Notes under the pieces: model-generated | What the model was told of the DNA's origin: nothing | Database searches by the model: none | Seen by the model: the letters and a program-made list of their open reading frames with translations, nothing else | In this document: positions 52,754 through 61,102 of the stretch, piece after piece | Layout of the letters: each line of letters starts with the position of its first letter | Numbering within the stretch: the first letter of the stretch is position 1 | Translations under genes and position numbers: made by a program | Assembly (NCBI GenBank): GCA_016702745.1 | Contig: JADJDJ010000002.1 | Span: forward strand, 186,001 to 250,000 | Reading direction: 5' to 3' | DNA from: Chitinophagaceae bacterium | GTDB lineage: Bacteria; Bacteroidota; Bacteroidia; Chitinophagales; Chitinophagaceae | DNA: 64,000 nt

Positions 52754-53491
52754 TTATTTCAGCACCTGACCCATGCGGAGATACAAGGGAAACCGGATGG
52801 TCATTTTCTCTTTTGCCCAATGTTTCCTGATCTTTTCCACTATTTCAACTGTGGGGTTATACCCTTTGTCCATTATAAATTTTTGCACGGCCGACCAGGT
52901 GTTGAGGTATCCACTAATATCTTCGAGCCCCCATTCAAAATTCAGACTGAAAATCGGGCAGGAAATTTCTTTTAACGGAAAAGGGATTGTTACATAATTG
53001 GTATCCACCAATTTTCTCTCCGGGTCCCAGTAAGGGCCGAGTATGTTATTATGAAAATCCTGTTTGATGTCATCGATTTGAGGAGAAACAGTCATTCCAC
53101 CATACATCCATGTAGCGAACCAGCCGTTGTTCCGGGTTACGCGGTTAAGCTCTTTATAAAATAGATCAAAATCAAACCAATGAAGAGCCTGTGAAACGGT
53201 TACAAGATCAAAACTGTTGTCTTCAAAATCCGTTTTTTCAGCCGCTTGTACAGAATAAAAAACATTTGAAATACTAAGGGCATTTGACAATTGTTTTTCG
53301 CTGATATCGGTTGCCATTACCATTTTGAAGTAGGGAGCGAGGTCCTTTGCCGTTTGTCCGTTTCCTGTTGCGCAATCCCAGGCCATATTTCTCTCCGGTA
53401 CCTGATTCAGGATGAATGTAAATAATTCGGGTGGGTAAGTAGGTCGGTACCTGGCATAAAGTTCCGACTGTTTGGAGAAAATATCCTTCAT
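52754..53491 (-). CDS. Class I SAM-dependent methyltransferase
   Basis: 245 residues. Motif I is AWDCATGNGQTAKDLAPYF (residues about 37-55), followed by VMATDISEKQL, and motif IV DLVTVSQALHWFDFDLFYKELNRVTRNNG. The opening FSKQSELYARYRPTYPPELFTFI and the HWFD motif place it near the trans-aconitate/TMT1-like methyltransferases acting on small molecules. The substrate is not predictable. It begins just after the terminator of the Tyr-rich peptide gene (53503-53530) on the same strand, so cotranscription with that gene would need read-through. Confidence 0.9.
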   Translation of the reverse strand: MKDIFSKQSELYARYRPTYPPELFTFILNQVPERNMAWDCATGNGQTAKDLAPYFKMVMATDISEKQLSNALSISNVFYSVQAAEKTDFEDNSFDLVTVSQALHWFDFDLFYKELNRVTRNNGWFATWMYGGMTVSPQIDDIKQDFHNNILGPYWDPERKLVDTNYVTIPFPLKEISCPIFSLNFEWGLEDISGYLNTWSAVQKFIMDKGYNPTVEIVEKIRKHWAKEKMTIRFPLYLRMGQVLK

Positions 53492-53502
53492 ATTTTAAAG
53501 AT

Positions 53503-53530
53503 AAAAAAAGTCCCGCCAGTGGCAGGACTT
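53503..53530 (-). terminator. Rho-independent terminator of the Tyr/Trp/Cys peptide gene
   Basis: On the minus strand AAGTCCTGCC and GGCGGGACTT form a 10-base stem (one G-U) around ACT, followed by TTTTTTTATC. It lies 26 bases after the peptide gene stop. The wobble pair exists only on the minus strand, which fits the direction. Confidence 0.85.
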
Positions 53531-53556
53531 ATTCATTCAGGTTGGTGGCTGGTCGA

Positions 53557-53946
53557 TTAACAGTAATACCAGTATTTGTACCAGTAGCAATAGCCATAGC
53601 CATCACAATAGTAGTACCAATAGTAGCAAAGTCCGGCACCACGGCTGGCGGTAGGCGCTTTGTACGTTTTCTGGAAAGCCTTGATTGCTTTCTGGATTGA
53701 TTTAGCCTGTTTGGCATCCAGTACATCACCGGCTTTGTAAGTAGAACCGGCTAATGTGGCGGTGGGTGCACCAGCACCACGGCTGGCAGTCAGGTCAGCA
53801 TTTGCGACCATGCTCAGGAAGCCGATATCATCAGCACTCAATGTTGTTCCTGCATTCAATGCAGAGACATTTTTTTCTGCCTGGCCAAAAGCAATAGACG
53901 CCATCAGCAGCAAGGAGAATGAAAACAGGATTTTAATCCTCTTCAT
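53557..53946 (-). CDS. Secreted small protein with Tyr/Trp/Cys-rich C-terminal tail, possible modified-peptide precursor
   Basis: 129 residues from the ATG at 53946 (an open extension to 53985 is rejected). Residues 1-21 are a signal peptide (MKRIKILFSFSLLLMASIAFG). Residues 22-98 form a short soluble domain with a helical lysine-rich part (AKQAKSIQKAIKAFQKTYK). The heptad TASRGAG occurs twice: at 53-59, and at 99-105 just before the tail. The last 23 residues (107-129) contain 12 Tyr, 3 Trp and 4 Cys (107, 114, 120, 129). Only Asp115, Gly116, Gly118 and Lys124 are other residues. No family is recognised. The tail could be a crosslinked or disulfide-bonded core, an adhesive, or a redox-active peptide. 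A strong terminator makes it a single-gene transcript. Confidence 0.75.
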   Translation of the reverse strand: MKRIKILFSFSLLLMASIAFGQAEKNVSALNAGTTLSADDIGFLSMVANADLTASRGAGAPTATLAGSTYKAGDVLDAKQAKSIQKAIKAFQKTYKAPTASRGAGLCYYWYYYCDGYGYCYWYKYWYYC

Positions 53947-54027
53947 AGTTTTTGTGTTTGTGGTTATTAAATCGGGTTTTGACATTCAATTTACGATATA
54001 AAAGTAATAGCTGTAAAAAAGAATAGC

Positions 54028-54045
54028 ATACCCTGTGCGGGGTAT
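54028..54045. promoter_or_regulatory. ATACCC-N6-GGGTAT palindrome upstream of the Tyr-rich peptide gene
   Basis: The 6-base perfect inverted repeat lies 82 bases upstream of the peptide start, next to a 7-of-8 promoter-like element (TACTTTTA on the minus strand). It could be an operator or a small hairpin at the transcript start. Confidence 0.3.
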
Positions 54046-54079
54046 TTATTCTGACTTAACAATTCCTTAAACAGAAAGG

Positions 54080-54104
54080 CCCGTCCTGCCAGGGCGGGAA
54101 CGGG
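54080..54104 (-). terminator. Hairpin terminator after the PspC gene
   Basis: CCCGTCCTGCC and GGCGGGAACGGG form a strong stem with one bulge, exiting on the minus strand into CCTTTCTGTTT. It lies 56 bases past the PspC gene's stop and separates it from the peptide gene. Confidence 0.55.
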
Positions 54105-54159
54105 ACCATTCTATATCCCTTAAGGGGATGTCCAACTTCAACCTTCTTGATGCCGGAGG

Positions 54160-56414
54160 TCAGAACCATTCCGCTGCTGATGAAACGGGGGAGGGTCCTT
54201 TGGCAAAAGCGTTTTTGATTCCTGTTTTTTTCTTTAATGGAAGAGTTGTTCCGGGTTTGGCATTCTTTATTTTTTCTTCCAGGTCCCTGATCCTTTTTTC
54301 GTTTTCTTCATTTCTCTTTTTTTCCTCTTCCAGTTGTTTTTCCAATGTACCTGAATTGGTTTTACTGCTGTTGTATCCTTGTTCCCATCATCATAACGAT
54401 ATCCGTTGCCGGTTTTTGCAGCTGGTTTCTCTCCATCAGGACCGATCAGCTCACCGCCTGCACCCATAGTATAATCAACATCCGTCTGATAATCAAATCC
54501 CCCTCTGTCACTAACCTCTACTCCGGATATGCGGTTGCGGCGATTGCTTCGTTTTACTTTTACTTCCATTCCGTTTAGTTTAATATCGATGGATCTGTCA
54601 AAACGGATTTTCTTTCCTACCGGGACCTGAATTTCTATTTCCACATTTTGGCCACGGAAACGGCTTTCTTTTCCAATCGCATATCCATGATCAATATCCA
54701 GGATACTATCTCTGGAAGAGATATCAAATCCTATTTTCTCTGCCCTGGCTGTGGCTTCATTTTCACTGCGGCCAAAACTGTATTTTTTCAGGGTAACATG
54801 ATATTCTGCATCCGGACTGGGACGAACATCAAAATGAGCGGCTGCGATTTTTAAACTGTCAGATGATAAATCCCATCCATCTGCATCACCGTCAATCCAT
54901 CCGAACCCACCGGTATATTCCAGTTCTGGTTTGGAAACAGCCACGATCATTTTTCCATTGGCCGGCTGGCTGATATTAATAGAAGAATCAACATGTTCAT
55001 ACTCCCTGAAATCCCTTGAGATATCTGCTGCAAAAAACACAACAGCTACCCAACCCAATGCCCAGAGACCACCAAAGGTCCAGCCCAGGTAATTGCTTTT
55101 TGCCTTTGCTCTGATGATCCGGCGGATGATCCAGGTAATAAAACCAATCAGCGGAACCAGCAAGAAGAGGATCAGGGTGGCCCAGGCCAGGAATTCCTGG
55201 CGGCTGCTGGTCCACAAAAAATTATTGATCGGCCACCAGGCTACACCACCAAACAGCAAGGCGATCACGGTAACAAATAAGGCAAAGGCAATTGTACCTG
55301 CAATAAACAGGAAGAATACTTTAAATAATACGCCGATGGCATGTCCCAATCCGCCTCCCCTTCTCCGGGTGGTTTCACTTACCTCACGGGCGAATTCTCT
55401 GCCTCTGGTATCGGTGAATTCTTTTGCTTTACTGGAGAACTGCTGAGCTGATGATTTTACTTCTGCGCTCCAGCTTTTCATTTTTTCTTTCATGCTGTCC
55501 ATTCCTTCTCTCACATTCTGCCTGATCCGGTTGATATCAACTGTTTCACCACGCATTTCCATTTTCTGGTAATCACTGACCGCTTCGGGTAATACGATCC
55601 AGAGAATGATATAGGCCAGGATAAAAGTGCCTGTTAAAGATCCAAAGCCAATATTCCAGGCCCAGTCAATATCATTATCCCATGCCATATTGTCGATAAT
55701 CCTGATAAAGATGCTGAGGAGGAGCGGAGCAGCAAAAATCAGGCGGATTGTATTGGTTCTTTTGCCAAAATAAGCAGCTAATCCACCCGCCACACCACCA
55801 ATGATCCTGTCGTCCGGATTACGATACAATCTTTTTCCCACAAACCCTTCCAGGTCTTTGGGTGGTAACACGATCCATAATATAATATAGGCCAGGAATC
55901 CAAAACCAAATCCGCCAAAACTGATGATGGCAAATAGAATCCTGACAATGGCCGGGTCTACATTCATGTATGCAGCTATACCACTGCACACCCCGCCAAT
56001 AAATTTATCATTGGTATCACGATAAAGTCTTCCTTTTTCTTTTCGGGGAGGTGGAGCTGTAAAGCCCGGGTCACTGGCTGCTGAACCCTGGTTGGCACCT
56101 GCTGTTGAACTGGCCGATGCCGTGGTTCCTGAAGCAGCTGCTTCCTGATCAGCCGCTTCAAAGTCCTCTACTCTTCCCATGGAACTGATGATTTCCTCTA
56201 CATCACTATCCGTAATGGATTCTGCTCCTTTACGAACTTTATCACTCATCAGTTCGGCAATCCTGCCTTCAATATCATTGATGATCTCATCCCGCCCTTC
56301 TTCATTGGCGAAATAGCGGCGAAGACTTTCTATATACTGCTGTAATTTTTCATACGCAATATCTTCGATCGGTATGACTCTTCCGCTGAGGTTGATGTTA
56401 ATGATCTTTTTCAT
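54160..56414 (-). CDS. Double PspC-domain membrane protein, one frameshift
   Basis: The unedited frame (715 residues) ends at 54267. Adding one T in the run at 54360-54363 (A on the coding strand) leads to VKTNSGTLEKQLEEEKKRNEE, a coiled coil that ends at 54160, for about 750 residues in all. Domains: N-terminal helical region (1-85), a Ser/Thr/Ala linker, PspC domain 1 (about 125-190, RLYRDTNDKFIGGVCSGIAAYMNVDPAIVRILFAI), PspC domain 2 (about 195-285, KRLYRNPDDRIIGGVAGGLAAYFG), more membrane helices at about 365-475, and a C-terminal beta-rich adhesin-like part. PspC proteins sense or support membrane stress. The upstream PadR gene is the likely regulator. Confidence 0.88.
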
Positions 56415-56492
56415 GCGACGTGTATTTGGTTGAAGTGGGTCCGTCTGTACAAAGTACCGGCGAACCAGTTGGTTTATTGACTGTTTAAAGGC

Positions 56493-56828
56493 TCATCCTG
56501 CTTTTTTACTGGTGAGGGCATTCACCCCGTTGGACAATTCATTCCAGGTTTGTTCCAGCTCTCCGTAAAAGACTTCTCCTTTTTCAGTAAGGGAAAAATA
56601 CTTTCTCGGCGGTCCCGAATTGCTTTCCACCCAGCGATAAGTAAGCATGTCTGCGTTTTTAAGCCTCGTGAGCAGGGGATAAAGCGTTCCCTCCAGTATC
56701 TGCAGGTTGGCGGCTTTCATCTCTTCCACAATATCACTCGGATAAGCCTCGCCCCGCCTGATAATGGACAGGATACAAAATTCAAGTATCCCCTTCCGCA
56801 TCTGGCTCTGTGTGTTTTCTATATTCAT
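56493..56828 (-). CDS. PadR-family transcriptional regulator
   Basis: 111 residues, winged-helix. It shows the PadR-like signature: MRKGILEFCILSIIRRGEAYPSDIVEEMKAANLQILEGTLYPLLTRLKNADMLTYRWVESNSGPPRKYFSLTEKGE. The C-terminal helix (about 80-108) provides dimerisation. The gene stands 78 bases upstream of the PspC gene on the same strand, a conserved pairing in Bacteroidota, where the regulator represses the membrane-stress gene. A half-site-like sequence GGTACTTTG lies in the gap before PspC (about 56450). A longer palindrome of the same type lies at 57380-57414. Confidence 0.93.
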   Translation of the reverse strand: MNIENTQSQMRKGILEFCILSIIRRGEAYPSDIVEEMKAANLQILEGTLYPLLTRLKNADMLTYRWVESNSGPPRKYFSLTEKGEVFYGELEQTWNELSNGVNALTSKKAG

Positions 56829-56858
56829 GGCTGCTGAATCATTTGGGTATAATTATTA

Positions 56859-57350
56859 TCAATGATCATAACTGACAACCCTGGTTATCTGCCATTGATC
56901 ACCGGTTTGTTTCCATATATGCAGGAATTTGAATCGACCACAATCTTTTCTGTTTTGTTCAGTATGGCAAAACTCATGTGTACCGTTTTGAATGGCTCCA
57001 TAACCCGGAATCGGATAAACTTCCAGGGTGCCCGGAACCAATGTTCTTTGCAGATCACTTCCATTCCTGATCGTTGATTGCAAAAAGCCGGTGGTTTCTC
57101 CATATCCGGTCAACCCACCCTTATCATGAAAAAACTCCAGGTCCTTACTGAACATCGAAGAAAAGGCAATTGTATCCCTCCGGTTAAAAGCATCGAATAC
57201 CTGATTGTCTAATTGCAATATTTTTTGGAACAGACTATCTGCTTTAGTTGGACCGGCTGCTTCACCCACTGAACGCCCTGAATGACCCAGGCCACTTGTC
57301 AGCATCAGCCAGGTAAAAGGAATAATAAAATATGGTGCGGGATTTCTCAT
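56859..57350 (-). CDS. Exported NTF2-like (DUF4440-type) protein
   Basis: 163 residues. The N-terminus is a signal-like hydrophobic segment (YFIIPFTWLMLTSGLGHS). The body has the NTF2-like start LFQKILQLDNQVFDAFNRRDTIAFSSMFSKDLEFFHDKGGLTGYGE and the closing strand HIWKQTGDQWQITRVVSYDH. In this group the AFNRRD..FF.DLEF pattern is typical of DUF4440. It is probably periplasmic. The gene is upstream of PadR (30 bases between its stop and the PadR start) on the same strand, so one operon NTF2-like, padR, pspC is likely. The palindrome at 57380 lies 30 bases upstream of its start. Confidence 0.85.
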   Translation of the reverse strand: MRNPAPYFIIPFTWLMLTSGLGHSGRSVGEAAGPTKADSLFQKILQLDNQVFDAFNRRDTIAFSSMFSKDLEFFHDKGGLTGYGETTGFLQSTIRNGSDLQRTLVPGTLEVYPIPGYGAIQNGTHEFCHTEQNRKDCGRFKFLHIWKQTGDQWQITRVVSYDH

Positions 57351-57379
57351 TTTTCTGAATCTGACTCAAAGATAGTGTG

Positions 57380-57414
57380 ATATTTGGTACTATGCAAAAC
57401 AAAGTACTAAATAT
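57380..57414. promoter_or_regulatory. 35-bp palindrome GTACTATG-CAAAA-CAAAGTAC with AT-rich flanks, candidate PadR operator
   Basis: Arms of 15 bases (57380-57394 and 57400-57414) pair at 13 positions around CAAAA. It lies in the promoter region of the NTF2-like/padR/pspC unit and also 94 bases upstream of the DUF3089 gene. The core resembles GGTACTTTG in the pspC upstream region. Confidence 0.5.
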
Positions 57415-57507
57415 TTTTTGAACTATTTTCCTCTAAATACGTATATAATTGATTATAAATTAATTAGGAAGTTTGTGGGATTTGACAGCTTTTAAGTTAT
57501 TTTGCCG

Positions 57508-58527
57508 ATGCGCAGGCTAATCCCAATTTTTATTGCTTTCACCCTGTTTTCCTGTTCCAATAAATATCGCCCTTTTGAATCCCAATATGCCTTCAAAAGT
57601 CAGGATGGAAAACCGGAATATAGCCATCTTGATTATTGGGCAGCCCATCCCTGGAAGCAGGACCCCTCCGACAGTGTTCCTGCTCCGCTGAGAGATTTAC
57701 CAAGAGATAGTACCGCAGATGTTTTCTTTTTACATCCTACGACTTTTACTAAAAAAAGAGACCGGGGTGATTGGAATGCAGCCATTGATGATCCCTATCT
57801 CAATGCTAAGACCGATTACTCTACCATTTTATACCAGGCCAGTGTGTTCAACGGACAATGCAGAATTTTTGCACCCCGTTACCGGCAGGCACATATCTAC
57901 AATTTTTTTAAGGAGGATAAAGCCGAAGCCGCAAAAGCATTTGATCTGGCTTATGAAGATATCCGCACCGCCTTTCTGTTTTATATGGAACACTGGAACA
58001 GCAATCGTCCTATCATCATTGCTTCGCATAGTCAGGGAAGCCTGCTGGCCGAGCGGTTGCTCAAAGAATTTTTCGAGAACAAACCGCTGTCCAAACAATT
58101 AGTGACTGCTTATATCATCGGATGGCCCGTACCCAAAGAATATTTCACTACCCTTACAATTTGTGAAGACTCTCTGCAAACCGGTTGTATTTGCAGCTGG
58201 CGCACACTGAAAAATAATTTTGTACCTCATTACCTGAAGAAAGAAAACGGAAATGCCTATGTGACTAATCCGTTGAACTGGACATCCGGTTCTGATTATG
58301 CATCCAGACAGATGAACCGCGGATCTGTACTCACCAATTTCAATAAAGTGTACCGGCATACAACAGATGCCCGGATCAGTAATGGATTTTTATATGTAAG
58401 GAAACCAAAATTTCCCTGGAGCTTCCTGTTCTTCAGCAGGAACTATCATATTGCTGATATCAATCTGTATTATATCAATCTGCGGGATAATATCAAAGCA
58501 AGGATTGCGGCTTTCAGACCCGGATGA
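57508..58527 (+). CDS. DUF3089 lipoprotein, alpha/beta-hydrolase fold
   Basis: 339 residues from the ATG at 57508. The signal ends in lipobox LFSC (Cys16). The mature protein has the DUF3089 pattern: DVFFLHPTTF, NAAIDDPYLNAKTDYSTILYQASVFNGQCRIFAPRYRQAH, and the nucleophile elbow ASHSQGS with Ser175. It is an alpha/beta-hydrolase relative anchored to the outer membrane. The substrate is unknown, with ester or lipid hydrolysis likely. A near-consensus promoter (TTATTTTG) ends 3 bases before the ATG, so the message may be leaderless. It is convergent with the sugar transferase gene (5 bases between stops). Confidence 0.87.
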   Translation: MRRLIPIFIAFTLFSCSNKYRPFESQYAFKSQDGKPEYSHLDYWAAHPWKQDPSDSVPAPLRDLPRDSTADVFFLHPTTFTKKRDRGDWNAAIDDPYLNAKTDYSTILYQASVFNGQCRIFAPRYRQAHIYNFFKEDKAEAAKAFDLAYEDIRTAFLFYMEHWNSNRPIIIASHSQGSLLAERLLKEFFENKPLSKQLVTAYIIGWPVPKEYFTTLTICEDSLQTGCICSWRTLKNNFVPHYLKKENGNAYVTNPLNWTSGSDYASRQMNRGSVLTNFNKVYRHTTDARISNGFLYVRKPKFPWSFLFFSRNYHIADINLYYINLRDNIKARIAAFRPG

Positions 58528-58532
58528 TTTTT

Positions 58533-59255
58533 TTATTGCTGCTTTTTCTTTCCTTTCCCTGAGAGCTTTCTGGAAATTTTACCAACCAATTGACGCATCG
58601 TGGCAAATATGATCTGCATATCCATCCGGTAACCGGCCTTTCTTACATATTGCGCATCCCAGTAATAACGCATCACGATACTATCATAATCGGCAATCAA
58701 ACCATGACAGCCATTCACCTGTGCCAGTCCGGTAATGCCTGGTTTTACAAGGTGCCTGAACTGGTAACTATGCACTACAAAAGAAAAACGCACGCAATCT
58801 GCCACCATATGCGGACGGGGACCTACCACACTCATTTGTCCGATCAGCACATTCAGGAATTGTGGCAGTTCATCTATATTGGTATCTCTTAAAAACCGGC
58901 CAATCCCCGTAATCCTCGCATCATCTGCTTCAGCCGGTTGGTCATCTGCTTCCGGGTTCACCACCATGGTCCGGAACTTATAACAGGTAAAGGGACGACC
59001 GTTTTGTCCCACCCTTTTTTGCCTGAAAAAAGCAGGGCCTTTCGTACCGGCCCTGATGATTATCGCAAGCAAAGGAGCCATCCAGCTTAAAAGCAGGAGG
59101 ATCACCACGATAGACAAAATGATATCGCCTGCCCTTTGTATAGCCAGATATTCTTTCCGGCTGGCAACGAAGCTCCGGACAATCCCGTTTTGGTCCCGTA
59201 GCGACCATTGATTTGCCGGCTTACTGTTATGCTTTTGTATGGTGGAAGATTGCAT
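58533..59255 (-). CDS. Undecaprenyl-phosphate sugar phosphotransferase (bacterial sugar transferase family)
   Basis: 240 residues from the ATG at 59255 (MQSSTIQKHNSK). A longer frame to 59342 would overlap the divergent gene and is less likely. One membrane helix (DIILSIVVILLLLSWMAPLLAIIIRAG) precedes the catalytic domain: GPAFFRQKRVGQNGRPFTCYKFRTM, RFLRDTNIDELPQFLNVLIGQMSVVGPRPH and VKPGITGLAQVNG. This is the PF02397 domain that starts lipid-linked sugar assembly at the inner membrane. The large N-terminal membrane/CoA-binding region of WcaJ-type enzymes is absent, so it is the compact form. It points to a polysaccharide or glycan cluster here. Confidence 0.93.
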   Translation of the reverse strand: MQSSTIQKHNSKPANQWSLRDQNGIVRSFVASRKEYLAIQRAGDIILSIVVILLLLSWMAPLLAIIIRAGTKGPAFFRQKRVGQNGRPFTCYKFRTMVVNPEADDQPAEADDARITGIGRFLRDTNIDELPQFLNVLIGQMSVVGPRPHMVADCVRFSFVVHSYQFRHLVKPGITGLAQVNGCHGLIADYDSIVMRYYWDAQYVRKAGYRMDMQIIFATMRQLVGKISRKLSGKGKKKQQ

Positions 59256-59315
59256 GATAAGGTTACGTTCTATTATCGCCGGTAAAGAATAAAAGGTTGC
59301 TTGAAATGGTATAAA

Positions 59316-60295
59316 ATGAACAGGGCGATCAGCGATTTTCATTATTTAAACCCGGATTTTTCTGCAACAGCAGGAAAGCAGGCCCTGCTGCATACCCTCG
59401 TGTATTTTGATATTTTTCACTACCCTTTGCAACTAGCCGAAATACTACAGTTTAGCAACTTCGTGGCCAACCGGGAAAGCGGGCAACAATGGCTGCAGGA
59501 AATGGTGGATGCCGGTACGGTTTATCAGATCGGTGAATTTTTCCTGCTTCGTAACGATCCCGGACTTTGTACGCGTCGGGTGGCAGGGAACCGACAGGCT
59601 GAAATCTTATTGCAAAAAGCAAAACGCATCGGCCGGTTTCTGTACCGTTTTCCATTTGTAAGAGCCGTGGGCATTTCCGGTTCCTTGTCAAAGGGGTATG
59701 CAGATAAAAATGCAGATATTGATTTCTTCATCATTACAGCCCCCAATCGTTTATGGATCGCCCGTACATTCATGCATTTATTCAAAAAGCTGACCTTCCT
59801 GGCAGGCCGGCAACATTATTATTGCATGAACTACTATATTGATGAAACTGCCTTGTCATTGGAGGAGCAAAATATTTTCACTGCTATAGAAATCAAAACC
59901 CTGCTGCCGGTATCCGGTTCTTCCGTGATGGATCGTTTCTTCAGACAAAACGGATGGGCCAATGATTTGCTTCCTGCCTGTGCTTTCCGGCAACAGGAAC
60001 AGCCTGAACCACGAAGGATCTATTTCAAAAAGTCATGGAGTGGATATTGGGAAAGAAGATCGGTCAGCAACTGGAAGGTTTCCTGATGAGATTAACCAGG
60101 CATCGCTGGAATAAAAAAGAAGAAAAAGGGAAAAAGAATATGAAGGGATATGAAATGGGACTGATCTCCGGGATCCATTTTGCCCGCTCTAATCCGGGCA
60201 TGTTTCAGGAACATGTATTACAAACCTATCAGCAACGGATCACAGCATTAGAAAGAAAAGAGAAACATAGTTCAGGTAAGCTGTTTCCTTTGTAA
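59316..60295 (+). CDS. Nucleotidyltransferase-fold protein, one frameshift
   Basis: ATG at 59316. The first frame (to 60086) shows VYFDIFHYPLQLAEILQF, an N-terminal winged-helix-like part, and the catalytic loop GISGSLSKGYADKNADIDFFIIT (GS followed by DxD). Adding one A in the run at 60027-60031 joins it to KKVMEWILGKKIGQQLEG and onward to a stop at 60295, about 326 residues. The full protein is common beside glycan and natural-product genes in Bacteroidota (by recall), with unknown substrate. It overlaps the convergent methyltransferase gene by 24 bases (60272-60295). Confidence 0.75.
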
Positions 60296-61102
60296 GCTGA
60301 TGATATAATAATCCCCGATACTTCGCCAGGGACATCTGGATTTGAATTTATGCTCCCACCTGATCAGTCTTTGAAACCAACGGGGATGCTTTTCTGCAAA
60401 ATGCTCCAGGTAAGAAGGGGGTACCAGGGTACACAATCCTTCCATGGCTACCTTATCAAAATCATTTTCCAATGCACGGATGATGGTGGAAGGATTATAA
60501 TACCAGCAACGAAAGGGTACACCCTCCACTTTGGCCTTTACCCCCTTTTTACCAGCCCACCTTCTGAATGCCGTGCGAAACTTGCCTCTGAAAAGCAATA
60601 AAGTTTCCCAAAGACAAAAACGGGGAAGTATCACCAGGGTTACAAACCCACCTGGTTTTATCAGCCGGGCAAAAGAAGAAAGCACTTTTTCTATGGAGCC
60701 GGTACAATTCAATCCCGCAAAATTGGAAAAGATATAATCAAAAGGTCCTTGTTGGTTCAATGATTCCAGATTAGTATAAGAACAGGATTCATGCGTCACT
60801 TGAGCTGACAATCCCTGCTCAGTAACTTTTTGGGCTAGTATCTCCAGCATACCAGCTGATATATCTGTTGCATGGATTCGATGTCCCTGTTTTGCAAAAT
60901 AAACAGCGTCCTCCCCTGTACCTGCATTTAATTCCAGGATTGCTGATCCCGGTTTGATCCATTGCTCCACATGTTCTCTGACCCTTTGTCTTTTGTATTG
61001 CACAATTTTGTCGGGTCCGTAGAGCTGATCAAAAACAGGGGCCTGCTTTCCAAAAGCATGGCCTACGCTTTGTTCCTGTATGATCCATTCTCCGTTTTTC
61101 AT
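60272..61102 (-). CDS. Class I SAM-dependent methyltransferase
   Basis: 276 residues. Motif I is AILELNAGTGEDAVYFAKQGHRIHATDIS (about 54-82), and later blocks are FDYIFSNFAGLNCTG and FVTLVILPRFCLWETLLL. An N-terminal extension (VGHAFGKQAPVFDQLYGPDKIVQYKRQRVREHV) precedes the Rossmann core. The start overlaps the B12-radical SAM gene by 4 bases (ATGA, 61099-61102), so it is the last gene of the coupled operon seen so far. The substrate is unknown, but its position suggests it works on the product of the two radical SAM enzymes. Confidence 0.92.
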   Translation of the reverse strand: MKNGEWIIQEQSVGHAFGKQAPVFDQLYGPDKIVQYKRQRVREHVEQWIKPGSAILELNAGTGEDAVYFAKQGHRIHATDISAGMLEILAQKVTEQGLSAQVTHESCSYTNLESLNQQGPFDYIFSNFAGLNCTGSIEKVLSSFARLIKPGGFVTLVILPRFCLWETLLLFRGKFRTAFRRWAGKKGVKAKVEGVPFRCWYYNPSTIIRALENDFDKVAMEGLCTLVPPSYLEHFAEKHPRWFQRLIRWEHKFKSRCPWRSIGDYYIISLQRKQLT

